NCBI RefSeq assembly: GCF_041296385.1
Contig: NC_091015.1
Location: forward strand, 60,160,345 to 60,224,344
Direction of reading: 5' to 3'
Source: Aphelocoma coerulescens
Lineage: Eukaryota; Chordata; Aves; Passeriformes; Corvidae
DNA length: 64,000 nt
Shown here piece by piece: positions 23,691 through 35,896 of this stretch; the stretch's first letter is position 1; each line of letters begins with the position of its first letter. Below the pieces are notes generated by a model. It ran no database searches. It was given only the letters and a program-made list of their open reading frames with translations, and was not told where the DNA came from. A program made the position numbers and the translations under genes.

Positions 23691-26600
23691 ACGTTCCCAG
23701 AAGAGTGAAATTAACTAAATCCCCCCAGGTTAGGAATCCCTGAGCTGCCTCAGTTTGTTGGTGGCTAAAAGAGTCTTCTCAAAGTAGCAGCTTTGATTGG
23801 CCCTTTCCTGACACTTTTTCCACACCTTTTTTTTTTTTTTTTGACACTGTCAAGGGAAGGATTCTGGGCTAGAAGAATGTTTGGTTTTGATCAGTTTGGA
23901 GGTTCTTGCATTATACAGATGTCACACAGCATCTTAACATGTCTATGTAATGGCCAGGGCTTCCAAAAAGTTGGTGACTGACCTGCCTGCTGGCCTGATG
24001 GAACAGTTGCTATTACTCTGCTGTAGCCAGGAAATACCCTGCTTTTTATGAAATTGTGGAGTACTTTGTACAGCGGATTCCCACTGATGGCCAGCGCTGA
24101 CTCTATAAAGATATCTGCCTGCAGCACCACAGATCAGCCCATAATGAAACAGTAGGGGTGTGATCAGGAATCAGCAGTCAGAGTTCAAATGAAAGGGGCA
24201 CTTTGCATTTATTTTGACACTGGCAGGCGAGTAATAATTACATGTGGATCACAACGACAAGGTTTTCTCTGCAAGACTGCTTAACTTTTCACTCAAACAG
24301 TCGCAGAGCTTCTGAGCTCATGACATCAGCCAAGGCTTAAGGAAGAAGAGGACAATAAAAACCCACAGTGGTAACAACAGGAAATAAAGAAACAGAAAAT
24401 TTAGGCTGGATACTCAGCAGGATTACAGGCACTGAAATCTGAAGAAGAAATTGACCTGCTGGCCTCACACAGTGAAAACTAAGCAAAAGAAAAGACAAAC
24501 GAATGCCAGAGGAGACTCCTTGACAAGAAGTGATCTAGGTATGTTGATAGAGTTTAACCATCTTTTGATTATGCTTTTCTAACCAGATCATTTGATTACA
24601 CATTGAACATACCACAATATGTGTTTTCTTTCTTTCAAATGCAGGAACTCTTTAATACATGCAGACATATATGTACACACATTGTATCTACAGGCCTGAA
24701 TTTTTTTTCTGTCATCTTCTTAGAAAAAGAGATTTTTTTTTTTCCTTTACCTCTTCAAATAGAAGCTTACTGACTAATCATCTGTCTTCTCTAACCTACG
24801 CAAATTTCATAGTGTGTCATCTACTGCTGGCCATTGCAATACCTCCTGGAGCTGAGCCAGTCATAAACCCTGCCCTGAGGAATGAAGTTCTTTACCAGAG
24901 GTACAAAACCAGCTTTTATTTGTGCACAGTTAACATTATAGACTCTAGCTGAACATTTCTGAGAATAAATACTTGTTTGTTTCTCTGAATGCATACATGT
25001 ACTTGAGCAGTAATCAAGACTGACTGATAATTAGGACTGCACCAAACATTGTACCTGAATTATTTTATCTATTCCTCCTCCCAACAAACAACCTACAAGG
25101 GCTCATATACAAGATAATTGTTGGGACTAAGAAAGAAAGATGACTGTGAACAAGAAGAGCAAATGGAAAACAAGACTAAATGTAATTGATGGAGTACATT
25201 TTAGAAAATTTGGCATGGAGTGGACATTCAAAATAAGCATGTCCAAAACACTGAGATGTGGGAAGAGAGTTAGACATCAAAAGACTGTGATACAAGAAAA
25301 AGCTAAAAAGAACACTGCTGTAGTAAAGTCAGTTCTGCTGTGAAGTAGCTGATCAGCTCTACAGATACAATCTCTTTTCTTCCAAGAGGATAAAATTCTC
25401 TTTATTTGAAATCCAACTTTATGTAGATGAATGGAAAAGATCAAGGAGGTAAAGCTGTCTATTTCAGCATGAGTTTAAACTGTTCAGTGAAGGTTAACAC
25501 CAACACTTTGCCTTTAGATTTTACAAAGCTATAGTGTTTGACTCCCTCTTAATTCCTAAGATTGTAAAATCTACCAGCTTACGTAAACCTGTATTGAAAT
25601 AATAGCAGAGAAAATAATACACACTTAGGGTATCATCTTTCTATTGTAACTGGTACTGGTTCACAGTAAACTAGCACAGCCCAAGTCCCTTCGAAAAACA
25701 CACAAAAAACCATTTCAGGTCACCATGAGTATTATTAGAATAAAGATATTGAGAGAACCCTGCCTGTCTGATATGGATGTAGGCCTCGTTACCAAATATT
25801 CTGTATCATTACAGCCAGAATCCAACCATACAGCAAGACTATTCAGCACCCCTTATCAATTTTTCTTCTTTCTACTTCCCTCTGTCTCAACGGTGTATGC
25901 AATTTCCTTTCTTGTTATTGGTATGCAAATTCACCTGCTCCCAAAATAGTTCTCCTGAAAGACTGTTATTATATTTGAAATGCAAGGTATGTACACCCAC
26001 TTGTCAACTGCATGAACTAGCTGTGGCAATTATAAATTCCTCTGAAGGGCAACAAACATTTGCCATAAATGGAAACTAAATTAATTCAGGCATTTGCAAG
26101 ATACAGACTTGGTTAACCTACCAGAAAAATTCATTTTTCTCATATATACCATAAGCTTGTCACCTTATTTTTTAGAGATGCTTCAAGACCCTTCAAATAT
26201 GAACTCTTCTGGCAAACACCATCTGTCATTCTCTCCCATGAGGGTCCCACATGTCCTTTTTTTAATTTTTTTAAAATGTCAGTCATCCTTCATATGTCAT
26301 CCATCACATGACCAAAAAGAGGGTTTAGGACCTCCAACAGAAGACAAGAACATGCCAACACACCTACTTGTAAGACTTTCACAACTCAATCCTTTGACAG
26401 CCTTATGTACACCCAAAATGAGGGGAAATAATGTTAGAGCTTAAGCTTCGGTCACATGTGCACTCTGTTGCTTACATGAGGAGGAGAGACCAAAGTGCTT
26501 AAAGGAGCACCTAAAAGTAGCTCATAACACGAATGTGAGTGCCACTACACTAGTTTTTAGACAGCTCTCACAATTCAGGGGTAGCAGGTTAGATAAAAAG

Positions 26601-26956
26601 TGAAAGATGAAAGAGAGAAGTCCTAACTAAATAATTGTTGCTGAGATGTAGAAAGAATTCGTTCTCTATTAATATCAGAAAGGGGTCTGTCTATGTGAGC
26701 TATTGAAGTGTTGCTCTACTAAAGTGCCTTCAGTTTCCAACTATTTTGGAAGGACTTCAGGATGGCCAACACCACACAAAGATGAAAAACCTTATTAACA
26801 CACTGTGGGCAAAGAATCTCATGGGTTATGAGTTGGTGCAGAGAAAAGAATTATAGTGAGCTGATAAGAGTGGATGTGTTAACTGTTCCAAGGAGCAATC
26901 CTGTCTGGTTGTAATTTATCCTGCTGTAAAATGTGGCCACCAGCTTCACTGTCAGT
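23691..26956. other. Gene-free unique sequence
   Basis: No supported gene or recognisable transposable element. It contains a T-run near 23827-23842. The open frame at 25140-25343 is lysine-rich but resembles nothing I know, and nothing shows it is coding. Confidence 0.5.
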
Positions 26957-27329
26957 GCAGTTGATCCGGTTTGGTCAAATTTAGAAATGTGTCCTCTGAG
27001 AGAAGACAGGTCACCACCCCTCCCCCACGAGGTTTGGGAAAAATAAATTTTCCTTGAAGGAAAGTGAAGGAGATAAAAACTATTTATTTAACAAACACAT
27101 GGGAAAAGGAAAATAATGCTAAATAATAAAATTTTTTGCTGTGGAGGAAAAACCTGGGAAAGTGTTAGAGTCCTCCCTTTGGTCTCCTCAGAGCTGGGGC
27201 TTGGCCCAGGGCCAGGCCCTCTGTGCTCAGTGGAAAGTCCTCCCAATGTGTTCTGATATTGAAGCAGTCCAGTGGAAAAAGGATGCCTCTGTGTCCACTA
27301 GGAGCAGGTCCTACCACGCCCGGTCAGCT

Positions 27330-27815
27330 CTGGATGCAGGAGGCTGCGGGGACCAGCCTCCGGTGTAGGAGTGACCGGAGGTCTGGCTCGTGGATCCTTC
27401 CTTGGGACCTCAGGGACCAAGGCAGATGGCGGAGGAGAGGAGGCAGACTCAGAGTTGGGTAGAATCCAGAAGGTTTATTGTACCTCCAGACGGAGGTCCT
27501 CACCAACCAGGGGAGCCCAGCTCTAAGCACTGGGACAAGGGTGTGCACAGGGTTTTATGGGGGGGTGGCGGTCAAGGGAGGGATTACAAAGGAACCAATC
27601 GAGGAAGGGAAGGGTGGGGCAAACAAGGCGATAGACACATACAAGAACCAACTGTAGCAAAGGAAGGGAGGGGCTCCTATCCCAGGACCAATCACTTGGC
27701 CCCCTGGCCAGAACTTTCTAGATGCCTGGGAGGGGTGCCAGAGTGACAGACAGAGCCCTGGGAGGAGACAAGACCGATACATGAGGAGATTCACATAAAA
27801 CAGGGCGCCAACTGG
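27330..27815 (-). mobile_element. Embedded LTR module, ERVK-like
   Basis: On the minus strand there are two ATTGGT (CCAAT-type) boxes (about 27594 and 27680), a TATA-like CCATAAAACC at about 27551-27560, and AATAAA at 27474-27479 some 75 bases later, followed by a GC-rich U5. This repeats the layout of the LTR at 21094-21657, and both have GTGACCGG-like sequence in U5, so the two may be related. It sits inside the minus-strand LTR 26962-28206. I searched both sides for a shared 5-6 bp flank and found none, so the edges are estimates (right edge near the CACATAAAACA stretch at 27790-27801). The alternative is that it is part of one unusually long LTR family. Confidence 0.5.
27474..27560 (-). 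promoter_or_regulatory. TATA box and polyadenylation signal of embedded LTR
   Basis: Minus-strand CCATAAAACC (about 27551-27560) and AATAAA (27474-27479) in U3-R order. Confidence 0.65.
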
Positions 27816-27966
27816 GATATACCAAACATACTGAACTTAAGGGGAAAACCGAACGGAACCAACAAACACCAATAAATACACTCCCATAAAGGGAGAAAAT
27901 CCGAAATTCCAGGGAAGGGAAAAAAATTCAACTCTCAGTCTCTCTGCAGAGAAAAAGAAGCTGAAC

Positions 27967-28020
27967 AACTGGCCAAAATCTGACCTGGGAGCAAACTGGC
28001 CAAAGTCTGACCTGGGAGCA
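27967..28020. repeat. 27-bp tandem duplication in U3
   Basis: AACTGGCCAAAATCTGACC and its near-identical partner with AAAGTC in place of AAAATC occur head to tail with a 27-bp period. In minus-strand sense it lies in the upstream (U3) part of the long LTR, a usual place for enhancer duplications. Confidence 0.85.
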
Positions 28021-28211
28021 GCAAGCCGGGTGCTTCCTCCCTCCCCTGCCGCAGCTGGAAAAAAAAACAATTGCTATCTCTGTGTGACCTTGAACAAGCT
28101 TCAAACTGCTTTGAAAAAGTTTTGCTCCGTTTTTCCTTCCCCCTCTCAGGCTCAGTTTGCATAGGGTAGCAATATGGGATACACATCATAAAGTCACCCC
28201 AAGACAGCAGT

Positions 28212-29621
28212 GTATGAACTCAGCTCTAGGAATAAGACTGTGTGATATTGTGAACCATGATGGTCTTCTCCCAGGCAGGCATCAAATGAATATTTTGGTT
28301 TTCCCCTCCTCCCAGACCCAGGGGATAGGCCTGTATTGAAAGAGCCAAGTAAGATGACACATCAAATAAACATGTTTGTACCTAGATCAAGAGCAGGAAT
28401 CCATTGCTGTGCATTTAACATGAATGATAATGGAAAGGAACAGATATCTAGAGGAAAAAATTCACGATTGAGGAAAACGCGTGACAATTTTTCTTTGTGC
28501 TTCAATTTGGATGGAGAAGCAGACTGGCCCTGCTTTAGAGCTGCATAAACTGTGGTGGAAAGCTGTGATCTTGCAACATTGTCCCTTGAATGTTTCCTTA
28601 AATAGCACATCTGATATTCTAACTAATAACTGGCAACAGACTGGAAATACAAATACCTTGGCCTCATAACAGTTATGATAAAAGACAACCATCTTTATTA
28701 TTAAAAAAACACACCAAAAAAACCCCAACAAAAAACAACCAACCAACCAAAACAAATTAAAAATCCCAACTCACTCATATATTAACCAAAGTCTGTAGCA
28801 AAACCTGTCAATAATCCTGAATCTTATTACTTGTTCTGCTGTTTCTAAGCTTGTGAATGGGTTGGAGATATCCAAATACTTGGAGGGATAAGTAGCACTT
28901 CCTCATGGGATTAGCAGCAATACAATCACATAACCTGATGGGCACTGACTCCCAAAGTGCTACTACATTCTTCACAATTCTCATCTATGCTTCTGGATGT
29001 GCACTGCAACAATCAAATGATGATACCCTGAACAGAACTAGACGAAAAGAAAGTTAATGAGAAATTAATTAGGCACACAGCTTTTTTCTGAGACTAGCAA
29101 AAAGACAAGGCTGCCTATCTACTTACTGTTATAGCCTACGGTTCATGTCTGGAAACTAAAGCAATTCTGTGAATATACAGGTTGATTGAAAATTATTATG
29201 ATGAATAAATAAAAACATTTAAATTGTCAAACTGCTTAATATTATGTTAAACAGCAAGTCATCAATCTTTCCACCTGTTAGGTCATCAAGCAAGAATTAC
29301 TTGCATGTCACAGGTATGCACAGTTAGTCTGCTAAATCACATAGCTCTTTTCTGAGCTATGGATACAAACTGCTCTGCCAAAGCTTCTAATTAGTAGCAT
29401 TCGTGTTTGCAACAGGCATACATAAAACATCTAACACCTACATTAAAGTTTAAAAACATTGACTACACATGCAGAGCTCATCCATTTCTTAAACCATCCA
29501 GAAAACATCTCTTACCAGTACTTTGATATGCAGCAGCTAGAAAAATTAAGCTCTCATGCTAATCAAAATTTCCTTAATTTTCATATTTGGGTGATTGTCC
29601 TAATCACACATTCAAAACATA
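28212..29621. other. Gene-free unique sequence
   Basis: No supported gene. It contains an A/C-rich simple stretch at about 28703-28760. Frames here are short and unrecognised. Confidence 0.55.
28703..28760. repeat. A/C-rich low-complexity tract
   Basis: Alternating A-runs with CC or C, including CCAACCAACCAA, on the plus strand. It may be a decayed A-rich tail on a missing retroposon, but no body is visible. Confidence 0.75.
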
Positions 29622-30437
29622 ATCCTTTCAATGAAGAAAATTATAATAGCTAACCTAAACCTGGTGCAACCTGAGGCTGCTTCCTCTTGTACTATTACTT
29701 GTTACTTCAAGAAGAGACGGACTCCCACCTAACCACAACCTCCTTCCAAGTGGTTGTAGAGATCAATGAGGCTCCATGAGCCTCCTTTTTCTCCAAACAC
29801 CCTCAGCTCTCTCAGCCACTCCTCACAGGACTTGGGCTCCAGACCTTTCTCCAGCACCGTTCCCCTTCCCTGGACAGTCCAGGCCCTAAATGTCAGTCTT
29901 GTAGTGAGGGGCTCAAAACAGGATTTGAGGTGTGGCCTCTCCAGAGCCCAGTATAGATAGACAATCACTGCCCTGGTTCTGCTGGCCACACTATTGCTGA
30001 TACAGGCTAGGATGCCATTGGCCTTCTTGGCCACCTGGGCACACTGCTGGCTCATGTTGAGCTGCAGTCAACCAGCACCCCGAGGTCCTTTTCTTCTAGG
30101 CAGCTTTGCAGCCACTCTGTCCCCAGCCTGTAGCACTGCCTGGGGTTGTTGTGACCAAAGTGAAGGACACTTCTTGTTGAACCTCATATAATTGGCCTTA
30201 ACCCATCGATCCAGCTTGTGCAGTTCCCTCTGTAGAGCCTTCCTAACCCCCAAGCAGACAGTCATCTGCAAACTGACTGAGGGTTTACTCAATCCCCTTA
30301 TCATTAATGAAGGAACAGAACTGGCCTTAATACTGTAGAGCCCTGGGGAACACTGGTGATGTGTGCTGTTATGCTGGGCCACTAACTGGAGGTAACTCCT
30401 TTTACCACCATTCTCTGGGCCTGGCCACCCTGACATT
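29622..30437 (-). mobile_element. CR1 LINE fragment, C-terminal ORF2 plus 3' region
   Basis: The minus-strand translation gives the CR1 ORF2 C-terminal region in pieces. [20 protein letters not shown] (about 30160-30220) matches the conserved thumb-like segment. [19 protein letters not shown] follows (about 30055-29999), then SVASRTRAVIVYLYWALERPHL, and finally SCEEWLRELRVFGEKGG. The frame shifts between the first two pieces, so the protein is broken. The left edge still shows antisense 3' untranslated sequence (TTCAATGAAGAAAA, CTAACCTAAACCTGG), but the terminal CR1 repeat is missing. The copy is thus truncated at both ends, whereas CR1 insertions normally keep their 3' end. Confidence 0.95.
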
Positions 30438-31302
30438 TTTTCATCTAGTGAACACTACAAGTATTTTGGAAAAATATTCTTTCACTGAAAAGTTTGCCTT
30501 GCCATTTCTAAATGTGAAGTGGGAGACTGGCACTTATTTATTTCACCACCAGCAAGAAACTTTACAGTAGCTAGAAACTTAGTTATGGTTTATAATCCAG
30601 CACTAACAATTAAAATTTTTGCATCAGTTCCTAAGAATGTCAAAAGACTGCTTGATCAAAGGCAATCTTTGTTTGTCCTGTGGATATTTTTAATCCTAAG
30701 TAATCACAGTTTAAACTAGGTCTGTGGTGCAACTATGACCTTGGGAGTATGATTTTGGTCTAGCGAATACTCCTACATATATTCAAACACCTGCGTTACT
30801 TATGTAAATAATCTCATTGCACAATTTTGCACAGGCTTTTCATACCAAATAAATATAAGTTTTCCACTGATTTTGGTGGAGAGTGGTTCAGTGGCACTGG
30901 ATAAAGTTTGTTTTACTTGAAGATTTCTGCACAAAAGAGATATAAGAACTTATTCTAAACCTGTGCTACATCCTATATGATTTTATTTCATGTCTCTTCA
31001 AAGATGACATTTTACCTTCTGTGATAGATTTCTAATGTAAAAAAAAATTAAAATATACATATTAGATGTATGATCCTTAGGAAAGATTATTTAACACACA
31101 CCTGTCAAATATACTCATTCTGCACTACACTCATATTGGTGACCTTACAGGTATTTTGTATGACTGTGGCAGGTTGTGACAACCTTCCTGTGTGCATCTT
31201 CAAGCCAGTCACTACTGGTTACCCTCTGTTGTAATGGATGAGCTCACAGTATACAACCAGCTGCCACCATGGCATGTGTGGGGTCACAGTGCTGCAGCTG
31301 GG

Positions 31303-31343
31303 TTACTTTAAGTAACTCAGGTTACTTTAAGTACTTTAAGTGG
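31303..31343. repeat. Local duplication of GGTTACTTTAAGT
   Basis: GGTTACTTTAAGTAACTCA is followed directly by GGTTACTTTAAGTACTTTAAG. The first unit is also nearly self-complementary (GTTACTT / AAGTAAC). Confidence 0.8.
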
Positions 31344-31712
31344 AGGACTTAAAGTTCACAGATTCCTGCCTGCAGCACATATCAAACACATCAGGTGAGC
31401 ACTATGCAGCCCCTTCTTATCACATCTTCTGATGTGCCAGACACGTACTGCCATCACATGTCCTGACATGGATTCTCACCTGTCTGGGAGTACAACACTT
31501 CAGAAGTCTGGTTGCTACAAGGGTCAGAAAGGCAGCAACTGAATAAAAAATAATGTAAATGTAAGTCAGTTGAAACTGCTGCTAGAAATCTCAAGTTTTA
31601 ACAGTTCCTCTGTGTCTATAATACATCACTTCTGAATCTATGTCTCTGTTACACCAGAAGAGAGGCTTCATGAAAAAGGTTTAGGATTGGTTTTTTTTTT
31701 TTTAATATTTAA

Positions 31713-31724
31713 AATAATAATAAC

Positions 31725-31759
<35 letters not shown>
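31713..31759. repeat. (AAT)n microsatellite
   Basis: About 15 AAT units with one AAC interruption near 31723, preceded by a T-run. It is a likely polymorphic locus. Confidence 0.93.
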
Positions 31760-31762
<3 letters not shown>

Positions 31763-34700
31763 CTTTAAAAACCCAGCCTGAAGCAATTGCTCCTCGAGTC
31801 TGCCTGCAAAGTATGGTGGGTTTGTTAGCTACAAAACTAGATGGGTATGCAATACTATTAAACTCAATTTAAAAGATAATAACTCAGCCTCCAAGAATCA
31901 AGAAAAATAATAGAATTTATATTTAAATAAGCCTCATCTCTTTCAGCTTGTGTAGCCTGTCTGCTAGGCACTGATTTGCAGTAATCTGTATTCAGATCTG
32001 GATCAGGTTTAGGTTTAGTTGCTATGGCTCTCTGCTTTAAGCTCTCCTTACACATTCACCTCTCTCTCCCATAATCTTTTATGACAGATTTATTGTTAAA
32101 GAAACTAAATTTTGGGTTTCTGAAGGCTGAAGAACAAGCAGTACTTTCCTTGCCCCTTATTAAAATCAGGCAGGGCTGTATGCAGAGAGGACAAGGAAGG
32201 ACACACACCATGAGACCTAAGGGTACATACTGTCCAAACCTGTCTGTGCCTTCAGTGAGGTGCAAGATGCATTACCTTTGCAACCCTACATAAACCAAGC
32301 TTAAGCTTAAACATAACCACTCCACGACTACCACTTGAGGAGCACTTACCTCCCACTGCTGTCTGCCCTTGCTCCTCCTGGAGAGTTTTGCCATTGGCTT
32401 TAATAAGTTGGAAGTTTCACTTGATGGCATAAATCTCTCAGGACAGGTCTTGAAATACTCAGATCTAGGAGAAGCAGTGAGGTCAACTAGCATTTAAATA
32501 AATATTGGCAAAACTATTTGTCCATTCCTACCATTATGGAATACACATACTGAATTTCTTAGTTATAAAAAGCACTCAGAAAATTTCATCCTTTTTATAA
32601 AATGTCAAATGTTATCCTCCAAGCTTTCATCTCTGTTGTGGAAATCTATTTGTTGGTAGAAAACCCATAAAAGAAATGGGTAGAGATTTTTTACCTGTTT
32701 CTCCATCCCATTGCCTCTTTCTTGGAACCACAGAAATCCAAGGATAAAATAATTACCAGGACACCACAATGCCAATACTGTAACAGTGGATGATGTTGCA
32801 GACTTATTTTGTTGTAGGACACACCCTACAGATCTTTGGAAAGATTTGTGGTGGAATAGTAGTATTTTTTTTTCCATTCTACTGACAGTGAAACAATAAA
32901 TCATAAATTTCATCTATTCTCCCCTGGTAAATTTAACCTACTTATTTAGTCTTTTCACTCTAGTTTTATTACACATATAGGCATATGTATACATCTACCA
33001 GAGATGCACTGTATTTTGTGAGGGTAAGGCTGTTGAACCTTTCCTCTCTTTACTGCTAAGAGAGTAAACAGAATATCAGAAAAAGGAATTAAAGTGACTA
33101 TGCATGTACACATTTATCCTACATATCATCCTTAATAAAATTTTCTCCATACATACAATATCTTCCACTGCCAGGTGAGCATTTCAGGTATTTTGCTCAT
33201 ACTGTCTACAAAAGAACTCTTAACAACATTGAATCTTACCAACCTGATATGGTGCAGTGACATTCCATCAGTAAGAATAATTCATTTTAATTATATTTTT
33301 TTAAAAAACAATCGATTTTAAAGCATATATGTGAAGGACAAAGAAGGAAAAAATAGGCTATCCAGACCATCTCTGTAATGAACTATGACACTTCTCTTAT
33401 GCTCTCAGTCCTCTTGGAACTGCTTTATTTCTAAATTTTGGCAATTACTTCAATATAGCACCTTATGGAACTTTAGAGTAAGGAGTATTTGTTCTGTACA
33501 AACGTTAACATAAACTGTGATGGAGTCTGATTTCATTCAGTTCAGTGTACTACAGTGGTATATGCATGACATATGTAAAAAAATAGGTTTACCCTAATGG
33601 ATAATGAACACACAAATAAAAATGACCCATGGTTAGTAAGCACCACAAAGTTGGCCAGAAGTAAGTATGTAAGTAAATACATAAATAAATTGTACTCATT
33701 ATTTTTATACAAATATTAATATATTTTGAATTCTTAAAAGAATCCCATATAGTTCCAAGAATCAGTGTTTGATACCTTAATGTCTGATGTTGTTTCCTTG
33801 CCCTCAAGGCAGCAGTAACATCTTTTGTTTTCCTTATCTTTGATATTAGTAATAGAGAACCTGTATCACTAAGAGTTCAAAGATGGCCCTCTGAAAGGGA
33901 TTGTGATGTTTCTTGTGTTGACTATATTTTAGCCAGTAGCCCTTTTCTGACACAGCTGCTTAGATCAGCAGCACCTAGATTTGTATAGTCATGGACAAAG
34001 TTATATGCTGGAGCCTTCCTTTGCATCTCAAATCACAACCTCTAGCCAGCAGTTTGGAAGTAATACAGATCTGTATTTGACACCAGCCTTTTCAGCTCTA
34101 CCACCCAGTTTTTGATTTTAGTGTTCCTTAAGCTGACCGGATGCCCAACCTCCTCACTGTGCAGCACTGCCATTTCTAGTGTAAGACATAAGAAAAAACT
34201 ATGGGAGATTTGAAGTGAAAGTGTATTCATCAGCTTTCATTTTGGAAATCAAAATAAACTAAATCAAATTACGGCTACCTCAAATAAATAGTCCACTGAG
34301 TGGAACAGTTCAATTTAAATAATCTGCTCTGAAGAGTATTTAGAATTCCTTTCAGAATTCACTTCTTACTTTCCATAATCACCAGTGCCCTTTTAATAGT
34401 CATTTGTGGCTTAGTGATCACTTTCAGGTTCTCTTCTATTACGGAAATGACACTGTGAAAGTCCTAAGTGGTCCTTACTGAGTTCTTAAATTAACATTGA
34501 GAGTTAAAATGTCCAGAAAATGATGTACCTTTGCTTAAAACACAATTGGGCTTGTGAGAGAGGGGAAGATTTTATTTATTTATTTAAATTAGTGCCCTCA
34601 TTTTCTTCCTACTTTTCTTTACATCTTTGTGTAATAGGACTCGGATGTGCTACTTCTGGCTGTTCCACCAGTTCCTACAGGAACATCACTCTGGACTAAA

Positions 34701-35836
34701 ATATTGCATAAAAGTGCACACCTGAGGCCTGCAATTAAAACATAGTTACTCTCACACTGATGATTTGTCTCCTCTATTAGAATCCAGCTCAAACGTTTAG
34801 AATACTATTCAGTGAGCAGAGCTACCAGGAGTTAGAGGTGTAATGAATCTCTTAAGTCTATAAAATTATGATCCTGAACAGAAAAGGACTTCAACTCTTT
34901 ATTATTTTCATCAATTCTTGTCCAAAATTTTAATTTCGAAAGTCAAATTTCAAAGCAATCTCATTTTAAAACCCACAACATTTTCAACATTAATGGTTAA
35001 TTACATAATAATTAAAATTAACTGGACCTAAAACTAAGATCTAAAAACTAACATCTCAAAATGAAACTAAAAGCTTATGGGCCAGAATGATCTATTTAGG
35101 ACAGCGTCATATTCCAATATTGTTCTGCTTGTTAGTTTTGGAACTAGAACTACATTACTCCATCTGCAGAATGGACAAAAGAAGGAAGAAAGTGCTGTAA
35201 TTCCTTGGTTAACACTACAAAAGTAGGGCTGGTTTATTGTCATCATTATTTAGTCTGACCCCTGCCACACATACCCCAATAGAACCAATAATATTAAGTT
35301 GCACAATCTCAAAATCTACTTGAAGCTGAAGCCTCTGTATGTCCCCTCCCACCCTAATAACCCTCCTCAAACAGTATTTATCAGACTTTTAGTGTAGGAA
35401 CAGACTGAAGTTAAGAAAAAATACTACTCTTCTGGTTTTCAACAACCATTGATGAACTACTTAGCTTTTTAGATAATATTTCCTTCCTTAGATTATAATT
35501 TTTAGTCTTCAAACAGGAAACCTATAAAGAAGGAAGAATATGAATAATGGAAATCCTCACTTCAAGGCATGACATTTCAACATTTTTCTGAATTGCTAAA
35601 GAATATCAAAGATAGATAATCCACCTGGAGTCTGCTCTATTTTGAAATGTAGCACAAGGTCTGTAAACTCAAAAAACCCATATGTTAATACTGTTATTTT
35701 TACATTTTGAGGGCACATAGTTAGGATTTTTCATGAAAGTATTGCAATAGTTATGTTCTACTTATAAAATCAGCAACTATTAAAAAAGGTAGCATGATAT
35801 TCCAAATTTCATTTTACTATTTTTTGGTTAATTTTT

Positions 35837-35879
35837 ATTATACATTTAGTAAACCTCATTATACATTTAGTAAAACCTC
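35837..35879. repeat. 21/22-bp tandem duplication
   Basis: ATTATACATTTAGTAAACCTC (35837-35857) is followed at once by the same unit with one extra A (35858-35879). The second copy runs into a hairpin. Confidence 0.9.
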
Positions 35880-35896
35880 ACAGGAGGTGAGGTTTT
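35872..35896. repeat. Perfect 10-bp stem hairpin
   Basis: AAAACCTCAC and GTGAGGTTTT are perfect reverse complements around the 5-base loop AGGAG. The left arm uses the end of the tandem repeat. There is no U-run terminator context and no known eukaryotic motif, so its role is unknown. Confidence 0.85.

Larger units (their letters stand above)
26962..28206 (-). mobile_element. Long LTR with probable embedded second LTR
   Basis: Minus-strand sense begins TGTCTTGGGGTGAC at 28206, the start of a recognisable bird LTR, and ends GGATCA at 26962. A perfect 5-bp direct repeat, GCAGT, flanks it (26957-26961 and 28207-28211), consistent with an ERVL- or ERV1-type insertion. Its own polyadenylation signal is at 27083-27088 on the minus strand, close to its 3' end. 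At 1245 bp it is long for a single LTR. The middle part (about 27330-27815) carries a second complete TATA/AATAAA module, so it is probably a composite with a later insertion. It holds a 27-bp tandem repeat at 27967-28020. No gag, pol or env sequence was seen. Confidence 0.75.

Noticed and set aside
23396..23743. 115-codon frame as a retroviral or host coding region
   Set aside because: It lies downstream of the TATA-like element in a probable LTR (R/U5 part) and shows no gag or other motif.
31713..31872. Isoleucine-rich frame over the AAT microsatellite
   Set aside because: The amino-acid run is simply the translated AAT repeat.
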